Origin: Luzula sylvatica
Lineage: Eukaryota > Streptophyta > Magnoliopsida > Poales > Juncaceae
Direction: 5' to 3'
Length of the DNA stretch: 64,000 bases
Assembly: GCA_946800325.1 (NCBI GenBank)
Contig: OX326960.1
Span: forward strand, 20,478,393 to 20,542,392
Part shown: positions 52,001 through 64,000 of the stretch, piece after piece
How positions within the stretch are numbered: position 1 is the stretch's first letter
How the letters are laid out: every line of letters begins with the position of its first letter
Notes under the pieces: generated by a model
Told to the model about the DNA's origin: nothing
The model's database searches: none
Seen by the model: the letters and a program-made list of their open reading frames with translations, nothing else
Program-made: the position numbers and the translations under genes

Positions 52001-52400
52001 TTGTTTTTCGATTCAAAACAAGATTTTAATGCTTTGAGGAGTTCAAATAACATGTTTTCAGATCATTTGTATCGTATCTTTTTGTACATAACTTTTCACC
52101 AAATTTCACAAACACTAAGAAAGTTTGTTTTTCGATTCAAAACAAGATTTTAACGCTTTGAGGAGTTCAAATAACGTGTTTCTAGATCATTTGTATCGTA
52201 CCTTTTAGTACATAACTTTTCACCAAATTTCACAAACACTAAGAAAGTTTGTTTTTCGATTCAAAACAAGATTTTAACGCTTTGAGGAGTTCAAATAACT
52301 TGTTTTTTGATCATTTGTATCAGATATTTTAGTACATAACTTTTCACCAAATTTCACAAATACTAAGAAAGTTTGTTTTTCGATTCAAAACTAGATTTTA
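49091..52400. repeat. 42-monomer higher-order repeat, copy 4 (partial)
   Basis: Copy 4 continues the 42-monomer order from copy 3 at 5963 bp (ACATTGTTTTAG at 49446, AACTTTTTACC at 50601). It keeps the five monomers deleted in copy 3 (51.05-51.67 kb). It lacks one 8-monomer segment: after GTACC at about 51.7 kb the order jumps directly to the AGATCTTTTAG monomer. It ends where the 4970-bp repeat begins. Confidence 0.78.
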
Positions 52401-55400
52401 ACGCTTTGAGGAGTTCAAATAACTTGTTTTGAGATCATTTGTATCGTATCTTTTAGTACATAACTTTTCACCAAATTTCACAAACACTAAGAAAGTTTGT
52501 TTTTCGATTCAAAACAAGATTTTTTAACGCTTTGAGGAGTTCAAATAACATGTTTTCAGATCATTTGTATCGTATCTTTTAGTACATAACTTTTCACCAA
52601 ATTTCACAAACACTAAGAAAGTTTGTTTTTCGATTCAAAACAAGATTTTAACGCTTTGAGGAGTTCAAATAACATGTTTTTAGATCATTTGTATCAGATA
52701 TTTTAGTACATAACTTTTCACCAAATTTCACAAATACTAAGAAAGTTTGTTTTTCGATTCAAAACTAGATTTTAACGCTTTGAGGAGTTCAAATAACATG
52801 TTTTTAGATCATTTGTATCGTATCTTTTAGTACATAACTTTTCACCCAATTTCACAAACACTAAGAAAGTTTGTTTTTCGATTCAAAACATGATTTTAAT
52901 GCTTTGAGGAGTTCAAATAACATGTTTTCAGATCATTTGTATCGTATCTTTTAGTACATAACTTTTCACCAAATTTCACAAACACCAAAAAAGTTTGTTT
53001 TTCGATTCAAAACAAGATTTTAACGCTTTGAGGAGTTCAAATAACGTGTTTCTAGATCATTTGTATCGTATCTTTTACTACATAACTTTTCAACAAATTT
53101 CACAAACACTAAGAAAGTTTGTTTTTCGATTCAAAACAAGATTTTAACGCTTTGAGGAGTTCAAATAACATGTTTTTAGATCATTTGTATCAGATATTTT
53201 AGTACATAACTTTTCACCAAATTTCACAAATACTAAGAAAGTTTGTTTTTCGATTCAAAACTAGATTTTAACGCTTTGAGGAGTTCAAATAACTTGTTTT
53301 GAGATCATTTGTATCGTATCTTTTAGTACATAACTTTTCACCAAATTTCACAAACACTAAGAAAGTTTGTTTTTCGATTCAAAACAAGATTTTTTAACGC
53401 TTTGAGGAGTTCAAATAACATGTTTTCAGATCATTTGTATCGTATCTTTTAGTACATAACTTTTCACCAAATTTCACAAACACTAAGAAAGTTTGTTTTT
53501 CGATTCAAAACAAGATTTTAACGCTTTGAGGAGTTCAAATAACGTGTTTCTAGATCATTTGTATCGTACCTTTTAGTACATAACTTTTCACCAAATTTCA
53601 CAAACACTAAGAAAGTTTGTTTTTCGATTCAAAACAAGATTTTAACGCTTTGAGGAGTTCAAATAACATTGTTTTAGATCATTTGTATCAGATCTTTTAT
53701 TACATAACTTTTCACCAAATTTCACAAACACTAAGAAAGTTTGTTTTTCGATTCAAAACTAGATTTTAACGCTTTGAGGAGTTCAAATAACATGTTTTCA
53801 GATCATTTGTATCGTATCTTTTAGTACATAACTTTTCACCCAATTTCACAAACACTAAGAAAGTTTGTTTTTCGATTCAAAACAAGATTTTAATGCTTTG
53901 AGGAGTTCAAATAACATGTTTTCAGATCATTTGTATCGTATCTTTTAGTACATAACTTTTCACCAAATTTCACAAACACCAAAAAAGTTTGTTTTTCGAT
54001 TCAAAACAAGATTTTAACGCTTTGAGGAGTTCAAATAACGTGTTTCTAGATCATTTGTATCGTATCTTTTACTACATAACTTTTCAACAAATTTCACAAA
54101 CACTAAGAAAGTTTGTTTTTCGATTCAAAACAAGATTTTAACGCTTTGAGGAGTTCAAATAACATGTTTCTAGATCATTTGTATCGTATCTTTTACTACA
54201 TGACTTTTCACCAAATTTCACAAACACTAAGCAAGTTTGTTTTTCGATTCAAAACAAGATTTTAACGCTTTGAGGAGTTCAAATAACGTGTTTCTAGATC
54301 ATTTGTATCGTATCTTTTACTACATAACTTTTCACCAAATTTCACAAGCACTAAGAAAGTTTGTTTTTCGATTCAAAACAAACTTTCAACGCTTTGAGGA
54401 GTTCAAATGACGTGTTTTTAGATCATTTGTATCGTATCTTTTACTACATAAGTTTTCACCAAATTTCACAAACACTAAGAAAGTTTGTTTTTCGATTCAA
54501 AACAAGATTTTAACGCTTTGAGGAGTTCAAATAACATGTTTTTAGATCATTTGTATCAGATCTTTTAGTACATAACTTTTCACCAAATTTCACAAATACT
54601 AAGAAAGTTTGTTTTTCGATTCAAAACTAGATTTTAACGCTTTGAGGAGTTCAAATAACTTGTTTTTAGATCATTTGTATCGTATCTTTTAGTACATAAC
54701 TTTTCACCCAATTTCACAAACACTAAGAAAGTTTGTTTTTCGATTCAAAACAAGATTTTAATGCTTTGAGGAGTTCAAATAACATGTTTTCAGATCATTT
54801 GTATCGTATCTTTTAGTACATAACTTTTCACCAAATTTCACAAACACTAAGAAAGTTTGTTTTTCGATTCAAAACAAGATTTTAACGCTTTGAGGAGTTC
54901 AAATAACGTGTTTCTAGATCATTTGTATCGTACCTTTTAGTACATAACTTTTTACCAAATTTCACAAACACTAAGAAAGTTTGTTTTTCGATTCAAAACA
55001 AGATTTTAACGCTTTGAGGAGTTCAAATAACTTGTTTTTTGATCATTTGTATCAGATATTTTAGTACATAACTTTTCACCAAATTTCACAAATACTAAGA
55101 AAGTTTGTTTTTCGATTCAAAACTAGATTTTAACGCTTTGAGGAGTTCAAATAACTTGTTTTTAGATCATTTGTATCGTATCTTTTAGTACATAACTTTT
55201 CACCAAATTTCACAAACACTAAGAAAGTTTGTTTTTCGATTCAAAACAAGATTTTTTAACGCTTTGAGGAGTTCAAATAACATGTTTTCAGATCATTTGT
55301 ATCGTATCTTTTAGTACATAACTTTTCACCAAATTTCACAAACACTAAGAAAGTTTGTTTTTCGATTCAAAACAAGATTTTAACGCTTTGAGGAGTTCAA

Positions 55401-57370
55401 ATAACGTGTTTCTAGATCATTTGTATCGTACCTTTTAGTACATAACTTTTCACCAAATTTCACAAACACTAAGAAAGTTTGTTTTTCGATTCAAAACAAG
55501 ATTTTAACGCTTTGAGGAGTTCAAATAACTTGTTTTTTGATCATTTGTATCAGATATTTTAGTACATAACTTTTCACCAAATTTCACAAATACTAAGAAA
55601 GTTTGTTTTTCGATTCAAAACTAGATTTTAACGCTTTGAGGAGTTCAAATAACTTATTTTTAGATCATTTGTATCGTATCTTTTAGTACATAACTTTTCA
55701 CCAAATTTCACAAACACTAAGAAAGTTTGTTTTTCGATTCAAAACAAGATTTTTTAACGCTTTGAGGAGTTCAAATAACATGTTTTCAGATCATTTGTAT
55801 CGTATCTTTTAGTACATAACTTTTCACCAAATTTCACAAACACTAAGAAAGTTTGTTTTTCGATTCAAAACAAGATTTTAACGCTTTGAGGAGTTCAAAT
55901 AACATGTTTTTAGATCATTTGTATCAGATATTTTAGTACATAACTTTTCACCAAATTTCACAAATACTAAGAAAGTTTGTTTTTCGATTCAAAACTAGAT
56001 TTTAACGCTTTGAGGAGTTCAAATAACATGTTTTTAGATCATTTGTATCGTATCTTTTAGTACATAACTTTTCACCCAATTTCACAAACACTAAGAAAGT
56101 TTGTTTTTCGATTCAAAACATGATTTTAATGCTTTGAGGAGTTCAAATAACATGTTTTCAGATCATTTGTATCGTATCTTTTAGTACATAACTTTTCACC
56201 AAATTTCACAAACACCAAAAAAGTTTGTTTTTCGATTCAAAACAAGATTTTAACGCTTTGAGGAGTTCAAATAACGTGTTTCTAGATCATTTGTATCGTA
56301 TCTTTTACTACATAACTTTTCAACAAATTTCACAAACACTAAGAAAGTTTGTTTTTCGATTCAAAACAAGATTTTAATGCTTTGAGGAGTTCAAATAACA
56401 TGTTTTTAGATCATTTGTATCAGATATTTTAGTACATAACTTTTCACCAAATTTCACAAATACTAAGAAAGTTTGTTTTTCGATTCAAAACTAGATTTTA
56501 ACGCTTTGAGGAGTTCAAATAACTTGTTTTTAGATCATTTGTATCGTATCTTTTAGTACATAACTTTTCACCAAATTTCACAAACACTAAGAAAGTTTGT
56601 TTTTCGATTCAAAACAAGATTTTTTAACGCTTTGAGGAGTTCAAATAACATGTTTTCAGATCATTTGTATCGTATCTTTTAGTACATAACTTTTCACCAA
56701 ATTTCACAAACACTAAGAAAGTTTGTTTTTCGATTCAAAACAAGATTTTAACGCTTTGAGGAGTTCAAATAACGTGTTTCTAGATCATTTGTATCGTACC
56801 TTTTAGTACATAACTTTTCACCAAATTTCACAAACACTAAGAAAGTTTGTTTTTCGATTCAAAACAAGATTTTAACGCTTTGAGGAGTTCAAATAACATT
56901 GTTTTAGATCATTTGTATCAGATCTTTTATTACATAACTTTTCACCAAATTTCACAAACACTAAGAAAGTTTGTTTTTCGATTCAAAACTAGATTTTAAC
57001 GCTTTGAGGAGTTCAAATAACATGTTTTCAGATCATTTGTATCGTATCTTTTAGTACATAACTTTTCACCCAATTTCACAAACACTAAGAAAGTTTGTTT
57101 TTCGATTCAAAACAAGATTTTAATGCTTTGAGGAGTTCAAATAACATGTTTTCAGATCATTTGTATCGTATCTTTTAGTACATAACTTTTCACCAAATTT
57201 CACAAACACCAAAAAAGTTTGTTTTTCGATTCAAAACAAGATTTTAACGCTTTGAGGAGTTCAAATAACGTGTTTCTAGATCATTTGTATCGTATCTTTT
57301 ACTACATAACTTTTCAACAAATTTCACAAACACTAAGAAAGTTTGTTTTTCGATTCAAAACAAGATTTTA
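52401..57370. repeat. 4970-bp higher-order repeat, copy 1 (40-mer)
   Basis: This unit aligns with the next copy at 4970 bp (40 x 124 plus 10). Markers: GTTTTGAGATC 53301 to 58271 and ACATTGTTTTAG 53669 to 58639. An earlier GTTTTGAGATC at 52431 has a TTTTTAGATC partner at 57401. Private variant: AACTTTTTACC at about 54948, arising independently of the one at 39420. ACTTATTTTTAG at 55656 is shared with copy 2 at 60627. Confidence 0.87.
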
Positions 57371-60300
57371 ACGCTTTGAGGAGTTCAAATAACTTGTTTT
57401 TAGATCATTTGTATCGTATCTTTTAGTACATAACTTTTCACCAAATTTCACAAACACTAAGAAAGTTTGTTTTTCGATTCAAAACAAGATTTTTTAACGC
57501 TTTGAGGAGTTCAAATAACATGTTTTCAGATCATTTGTATCGTATCTTTTAGTACATAACTTTTCACCAAATTTCACAAACACTAAGAAAGTTTGTTTTT
57601 CGATTCAAAACAAGATTTTAACGCTTTGAGGAGTTCAAATAACATGTTTTTAGATCATTTGTATCAGATATTTTAGTACATAACTTTTCACCAAATTTCA
57701 CAAATACTAAGAAAGTTTGTTTTTCGATTCAAAACTAGATTTTAACGCTTTGAGGAGTTCAAATAACATGTTTTTAGATCATTTGTATCGTATCTTTTAG
57801 TACATAACTTTTCACCCAATTTCACAAACACTAAGAAAGTTTGTTTTTCGATTCAAAACATGATTTTAATGCTTTGAGGAGTTCAAATAACATGTTTTCA
57901 GATCATTTGTATCGTATCTTTTAGTACATAACTTTTCACCAAATTTCACAAACACCAAAAAAGTTTGTTTTTCGATTCAAAACAAGATTTTAACGCTTTG
58001 AGGAGTTCAAATAACGTGTTTCTAGATCATTTGTATCGTATCTTTTACTACATAACTTTTCAACAAATTTCACAAACACTAAGAAAGTTTGTTTTTCGAT
58101 TCAAAACAAGATTTTAACGCTTTGAGGAGTTCAAATAACATGTTTTTAGATCATTTGTATCAGATATTTTAGTACATAACTTTTCACCAAATTTCACAAA
58201 TACTAAGAAAGTTTGTTTTTCGATTCAAAACTAGATTTTAACGCTTTGAGGAGTTCAAATAACTTGTTTTGAGATCATTTGTATCGTATCTTTTAGTACA
58301 TAACTTTTCACCAAATTTCACAAACACTAAGAAAGTTTGTTTTTCGATTCAAAACAAGATTTTTTAACGCTTTGAGGAGTTCAAATAACATGTTTTCAGA
58401 TCATTTGTATCGTATCTTTTAGTACATAACTTTTCACCAAATTTCACAAACACTAAGAAAGTTTGTTTTTCGATTCAAAACAAGATTTTAACGCTTTGAG
58501 GAGTTCAAATAACGTGTTTCTAGATCATTTGTATCGTACCTTTTAGTACATAACTTTTCACCAAATTTCACAAACACTAAGAAAGTTTGTTTTTCGATTC
58601 AAAACAAGATTTTAACGCTTTGAGGAGTTCAAATAACATTGTTTTAGATCATTTGTATCAGATCTTTTATTACATAACTTTTCACCAAATTTCACAAACA
58701 CTAAGAAAGTTTGTTTTTCGATTCAAAACTAGATTTTAACGCTTTGAGGAGTTCAAATAACATGTTTTCAGATCATTTGTATCGTATCTTTTAGTACATA
58801 ACTTTTCACCCAATTTCACAAACACTAAGAAAGTTTGTTTTTCGATTCAAAACAAGATTTTAATGCTTTGAGGAGTTCAAATAACATGTTTTCAGATCAT
58901 TTGTATCGTATCTTTTAGTACATAACTTTTCACCAAATTTCACAAACACCAAAAAAGTTTGTTTTTCGATTCAAAACAAGATTTTAACGCTTTGAGGAGT
59001 TCAAATAACGTGTTTCTAGATCATTTGTATCGTATCTTTTACTACATAACTTTTCAACAAATTTCACAAACACTAAGAAAGTTTGTTTTTCGATTCAAAA
59101 CAAGATTTTAACGCTTTGAGGAGTTCAAATAACATGTTTCTAGATCATTTGTATCGTATCTTTTACTACATGACTTTTCACCAAATTTCACAAACACTAA
59201 GCAAGTTTGTTTTTCGATTCAAAACAAGATTTTAACGCTTTGAGGAGTTCAAATAACGTGTTTCTAGATCATTTGTATCGTATCTTTTACTACATAACTT
59301 TTCACCAAATTTCACAAGCACTAAGAAAGTTTGTTTTTCGATTCAAAACAAACTTTCAACGCTTTGAGGAGTTCAAATGACGTGTTTTTAGATCATTTGT
59401 ATCGTATCTTTTACTACATAAGTTTTCACCAAATTTCACAAACACTAAGAAAGTTTGTTTTTCGATTCAAAACAAGATTTTAACGCTTTGAGGAGTTCAA
59501 ATAACATGTTTTTAGATCATTTGTATCAGATCTTTTAGTACATAACTTTTCACCAAATTTCACAAATACTAAGAAAGTTTGTTTTTCGATTCAAAACTAG
59601 ATTTTAACGCTTTGAGGAGTTCAAATAACTTGTTTTTAGATCATTTGTATCGTATCTTTTAGTACATAACTTTTCACCCAATTTCACAAACACTAAGAAA
59701 GTTTGTTTTTCGATTCAAAACAAGATTTTAATGCTTTGAGGAGTTCAAATAACATGTTTTCAGATCATTTGTATCGTATCTTTTAGTACATAACTTTTCA
59801 CCAAATTTCACAAACACTAAGAAAGTTTGTTTTTCGATTCAAAACAAGATTTTAACGCTTTGAGGAGTTCAAATAACGTGTTTCTAGATCATTTGTATCG
59901 TACCTTTTAGTACATAACTTTTCACCAAATTTCACAAACACTAAGAAAGTTTGTTTTTCGATTCAAAACAAGATTTTAACGCTTTGAGGAGTTCAAATAA
60001 CTTGTTTTTTGATCATTTGTATCAGATATTTTAGTACATAACTTTTCACCAAATTTCACAAATACTAAGAAAGTTTGTTTTTCGATTCAAAACTAGATTT
60101 TAACGCTTTGAGGAGTTCAAATAACTTGTTTTTAGATCATTTGTATCGTATCTTTTAGTACATAACTTTTCACCAAATTTCACAAACACTAAGAAAGTTT
60201 GTTTTTCGATTCAAAACAAGATTTTTTAACGCTTTGAGGAGTTCAAATAACATGTTTTCAGATCATTTGTATCGTATCTTTTAGTACATAACTTTTCACC

Positions 60301-62340
60301 AAATTTCACAAACACTAAGAAAGTTTGTTTCTCGACTCAAAACAAACTTTCAACGCTTTGAGGAGTTCAAATGACTTGTTTTTAGATCATTTGTATCGTA
60401 TCTTTTACTACATAAGTTTTCACCAAATTTCACAAACACTAAGAAAGTTTGTTTTTCGATTTCAAAACAAGATTTTAACGCTTTGAGGAGTTCAAATAAC
60501 TTGTTTTTTGATCATTTGTATCAGATATTTTAGTACATAACTTTTCACCAAATTTCACAAATACTAAGAAAGTTTGTTTTTCGATTCAAAACTAGATTTT
60601 AACGCTTTGAGGAGTTCAAATAACTTATTTTTAGATCATTTGTATCGTATCTTTTAGTACATAACTTTTCACCAAATTTCACAAACACTAAGAAAGTTTG
60701 TTTTTCGATTCAAAACAAGATTTTTTAACGCTTTGAGGAGTTCAAATAACATGTTTTCAGATCATTTGTATCGTATCTTTTAGTACATAACTTTTCACCA
60801 AATTTCACAAACACTAAGAAAGTTTGTTTTTCGATTCAAAACAAGATTTTAACGCTTTGAGGAGTTCAAATAACATGTTTTTAGATCATTTGTATCAGAT
60901 ATTTTAGTACATAACTTTTCACCAAATTTCACAAATACTAAGAAAGTTTGTTTTTCGATTCAAAACTAGATTTTAACGCTTTGAGGAGTTCAAATAACAT
61001 GTTTTTAGATCATTTGTATCGTATCTTTTAGTACATAACTTTTCACCCAATTTCACAAACACTAAGAAAGTTTGTTTTTCGATTCAAAACATGATTTTAA
61101 TGCTTTGAGGAGTTCAAATAACATGTTTTCAGATCATTTGTATCGTATCTTTTAGTACATAACTTTTCACCAAATTTCACAAACACCAAAAAAGTTTGTT
61201 TTTCGATTCAAAACAAGATTTTAACGCTTTGAGGAGTTCAAATAACGTGTTTCTAGATCATTTGTATCGTATCTTTTACTACATAACTTTTCAACAAATT
61301 TCACAAACACTAAGAAAGTTTGTTTTTCGATTCAAAACAAGATTTTAATGCTTTGAGGAGTTCAAATAACATGTTTTTAGATCATTTGTATCAGATATTT
61401 TAGTACATAACTTTTCACCAAATTTCACAAATACTAAGAAAGTTTGTTTTTCGATTCAAAACTAGATTTTAACGCTTTGAGGAGTTCAAATAACTTGTTT
61501 TTAGATCATTTGTATCGTATCTTTTAGTACATAACTTTTCACCAAATTTCACAAACACTAAGAAAGTTTGTTTTTCGATTCAAAACAAGATTTTTTAACG
61601 CTTTGAGGAGTTCAAATAACATGTTTTCAGATCATTTGTATCGTATCTTTTAGTACATAACTTTTCACCAAATTTCACAAACACTAAGAAAGTTTGTTTT
61701 TCGATTCAAAACAAGATTTTAACGCTTTGAGGAGTTCAAATAACGTGTTTCTAGATCATTTGTATCGTACCTTTTAGTACATAACTTTTCACCAAATTTC
61801 ACAAACACTAAGAAAGTTTGTTTTTCGATTCAAAACAAGATTTTAACGCTTTGAGGAGTTCAAATAACATTGTTTTAGATCATTTGTATCAGATCTTTTA
61901 TTACATAACTTTTCACCAAATTTCACAAACACTAAGAAAGTTTGTTTTTCGATTCAAAACTAGATTTTAACGCTTTGAGGAGTTCAAATAACATGTTTTC
62001 AGATCATTTGTATCGTATCTTTTAGTACATAACTTTTCACCCAATTTCACAAACACTAAGAAAGTTTGTTTTTCGATTCAAAACAAGATTTTAATGCTTT
62101 GAGGAGTTCAAATAACATGTTTTCAGATCATTTGTATCGTATCTTTTAGTACATAACTTTTCACCAAATTTCACAAACACCAAAAAAGTTTGTTTTTCGA
62201 TTCAAAACAAGATTTTAACGCTTTGAGGAGTTCAAATAACGTGTTTCTAGATCATTTGTATCGTATCTTTTACTACATAACTTTTCAACAAATTTCACAA
62301 ACACTAAGAAAGTTTGTTTTTCGATTCAAAACAAGATTTT
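57371..62340. repeat. 4970-bp higher-order repeat, copy 2 (40-mer)
   Basis: This unit follows copy 1 directly. The offset rises from 4970 to 4971 after about 60465 because of one extra T in a chimeric monomer. Near 60.30-60.47 kb two monomers (CTCGACTC, then AAATGACTTG with AAGTTTTCACC) replace the types present in copy 1 at 55.32-55.50 kb, so part of this copy was exchanged with a 42-monomer type unit. Confidence 0.86.
60445..60482. other. Chimeric monomer at a recombination junction
   Basis: The left part is CGATTTCAAAAC, which elsewhere is followed by CACATTTT, but here it is followed by AAGATTTT. This is the only such combination I found by eye. It joins a 42-monomer type segment on the left to the ACTTGTTTTTTG segment on the right and adds 1 bp to the 4970-bp period. 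Confidence 0.82.
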
Positions 62341-64000
62341 AACGCTTTGAGGAGTTCAAATAACATGTTTCTAGATCATTTGTATCGTATCTTTTACTAC
62401 ATGACTTTTCACCAAATTTCACAAACACTAAGCAAGTTTGTTTTTCGATTCAAAACAAGATTTTAACGCTTTGAGGAGTTCAAATAACGTGTTTCTAGAT
62501 CATTTGTATCGTATCTTTTACTACATAACTTTTCACCAAATTTCACAAGCACTAAGAAAGTTTGTTTTTCGATTCAAAACAAACTTTCAACGCTTTGAGG
62601 AGTTCAAATGACGTGTTTTTAGATCATTTGTATCGTATCTTTTACTACATAAGTTTTCACCAAATTTCACAAACACTAAGAAAGTTTGTTTTTCGATTCA
62701 AAACAAGATTTTAACGCTTTGAGGAGTTCAAATAACATGTTTTTAGATCATTTGTATCAGATCTTTTAGTACATAACTTTTCACCAAATTTCACAAATAC
62801 TAAGAAAGTTTGTTTTTCGATTCAAAACTAGATTTTAACGCTTTGAGGAGTTCAAATAACTTGTTTTTAGATTATTTGTATCGTATCTTTTAGTACATAA
62901 CTTTTCACCAAATTTCACAAACACTAAGAAAATTTGTTTTTCGATTCAAAACTAGATTTTAATGCTTTGAGGAGTTCAAATAACATGTTTTCAGATCATT
63001 TGTATCGTATCTTTTAGTACATAACTTTTTACCAAATTTCACAAACACTAAGAAAGTTTGTTTTTCGATTCAAAACAAGATTTTAACGCTTTGAGGAGTT
63101 CAAATAACGTGTTTCTAGATCATTTGTATCGTACCTTTTAGTACATAACTTTTCACCAAATTTCACAAACACTAAGAAAGTTTGTTTTTCGATTCAAAAC
63201 AAGATTTTAACGCTTTGAGGAGTTCAAATAACTTGTTTTTTGATCATTTGTATCAGATATTTTAGTACATAACTTTTCACCAAATTTCACAAATACTAAG
63301 AAAGTTTGTTTTTCGATTCAAAACTAGATTTTAACGCTTTGAGGAGTTCAAATAACTTGTTTTTAGATCATTTGTATCGTATCTTTTAGTACATAACTTT
63401 TCACCAAATTTCACAAACACTAAGAAAGTTTGTTTTTCGATTCAAAACAAGATTTTTTAACGCTTTGAGGAGTTCAAATAACATGTTTTCAGATCATTTG
63501 TATCGTATCTTTTAGTACATAACTTTTCACCAAATTTCACAAACACTAAGAAAGTTTGTTTCTCGACTCAAAACAAACTTTCAACGCTTTGAGGAGTTCA
63601 AATGACTTGTTTTTAGATCATTTGTATCGTATCTTTTACTACATAAGTTTTCACCAAATTTCACAAACACTAAGAAAGTTTGTTTTTCGATTTCAAAACC
63701 ACATTTTAACGCTTTGAGGAGTTCAAATAACGTGTTTTTCGATCATTTGTATCGTATCTTTTAGTACATAACTCTTCACCCAATTTCACAAATACTAGGA
63801 AAGTTTGTTTTTCGATTCAAAACGAGATTTTAACGCTTTGAGGAGTACAAATAACATGTTTTTAGATCATTTGTATCGTATCTTTTAGTACATAACTTTT
63901 CACCAAATTTCACAAACACCAAGAAAGTTTGTTTTTCGATTCAAAACAAGATTTTAACGCTTTGGGGAGTTCAAATAACGTGTTTCTAGATCATTTGTAT
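62341..64000. repeat. Tail segment colinear with 49.92-51.58 kb
   Basis: The offset is 12424 bp for all markers followed: ACATTGTTTTAG 49446 to 61870, perfect hairpin 50132 to 62556, GATTATTTG 50446 to 62870 and AACTTTTTACC 50601 to 63025. The 42-monomer order thus resumes after the 4970-bp repeat, and the array runs off the right edge of the window. The 4970-bp tandem pair therefore sits inside a 42-monomer background. Confidence 0.85.

Larger units (their letters stand above)
1..64000 (+). repeat. Homogeneous 124-bp tandem satellite array
   Basis: The whole window consists of about 515 head-to-tail copies of one monomer of nominally 124 bp. The anchor GATC near the start of each monomer recurs at positions such as 8, 132, 258, 382 and 506, giving spacings of 124, 126, 124 and 124. 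The last anchor is near 63989. GC content of a typical monomer is about 27% (34 of 124 by hand count). All copies read in the same direction, and no stretch falls outside the pattern, so there is no gene-free gap to describe separately. Arrays of this kind are usually centromeric or pericentromeric heterochromatin in eukaryotes. Centromere function is inferred, not shown. The plus-strand orientation given here is arbitrary. Confidence 0.98.

Noticed and set aside
54941..54960. AACTTTTTACC as the same inherited marker as at 39420, 44638, 50601 and 63025
   Set aside because: Here it sits in a GTACC monomer, a different place in the order, so it is an independent C to T change.
1..64000. CRISPR array
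   Set aside because: The unit is 124 bp and conserved along its whole length. There are no unique spacers, and no cas gene is present.
1..64000. Tandem-repeat protein gene or minisatellite exon
   Set aside because: Stop codons recur in all frames, the period is not a multiple of three, and +1 and +2 length variants occur freely.
1..64000. Bacterial or viral iteron origin
   Set aside because: The array is far too long, with large HORs and no flanking replication gene, which fits eukaryotic satellite DNA much better.

Overview
The window is one uninterrupted block of satellite DNA. From base 1 to base 64000 it is a head-to-tail array of a single AT-rich monomer (about 27% GC, nominal length 124 bp). 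Roughly 515 monomers lie in the same orientation. I found no gene, RNA gene, transposon, CRISPR array, inversion, telomere repeat or unique spacer. Most monomers keep a GATC near the start, TTCG in the middle and GAGGAGTTCAAAT near the end. Length variants are +2 bp (GATTTT to GATTTTTT) and +1 bp (CGATTC to CGATTTC).

The organism is almost certainly a eukaryote, because long homogeneous satellite arrays with higher-order repeats (HORs) are typical of centromeric or pericentromeric heterochromatin. A plant is plausible. The only 124-bp centromeric satellite I recall is Lusy1 of the holocentric plant Luzula sylvatica. That is a match on length only; I could not compare sequences, so it is a lead and not an identification.

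The information in the window lies in the order of monomer variants. Left region (1-12905): a 7450-bp (60-monomer) unit, complete once and repeated as 7451-12905. Next (about 11.4-24.7 kb): a 4722-bp (38-monomer) unit consisting of a 994-bp flank plus a 3728-bp (30-monomer) block. The 3728-bp block is tandemly duplicated (A, B), and the flank plus a third block (C) follow. Middle (about 24.7-32.7 kb): related order disturbed by two 11-monomer tandem duplications (1366 and 1367 bp). Then (about 32.7-52.4 kb): a 42-monomer HOR seen as copies of 5220, 5218 and 5963 bp plus a partial copy. The 5963-bp copy equals 5218 minus a 621-bp deletion plus a 1366-bp duplication. Right (about 52.4-62.3 kb): two copies of a 4970-bp (40-monomer) unit, then a tail colinear with 49.9-51.6 kb.

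This is the record expected from repeated unequal exchange and gene conversion between registers of whole monomers. The most unusual local signal is a monomer subfamily in which three substitutions all turn an imperfect inverted repeat into a perfect 13-bp hairpin arm. All boundaries between blocks are approximate, because neighbouring monomers are nearly identical.
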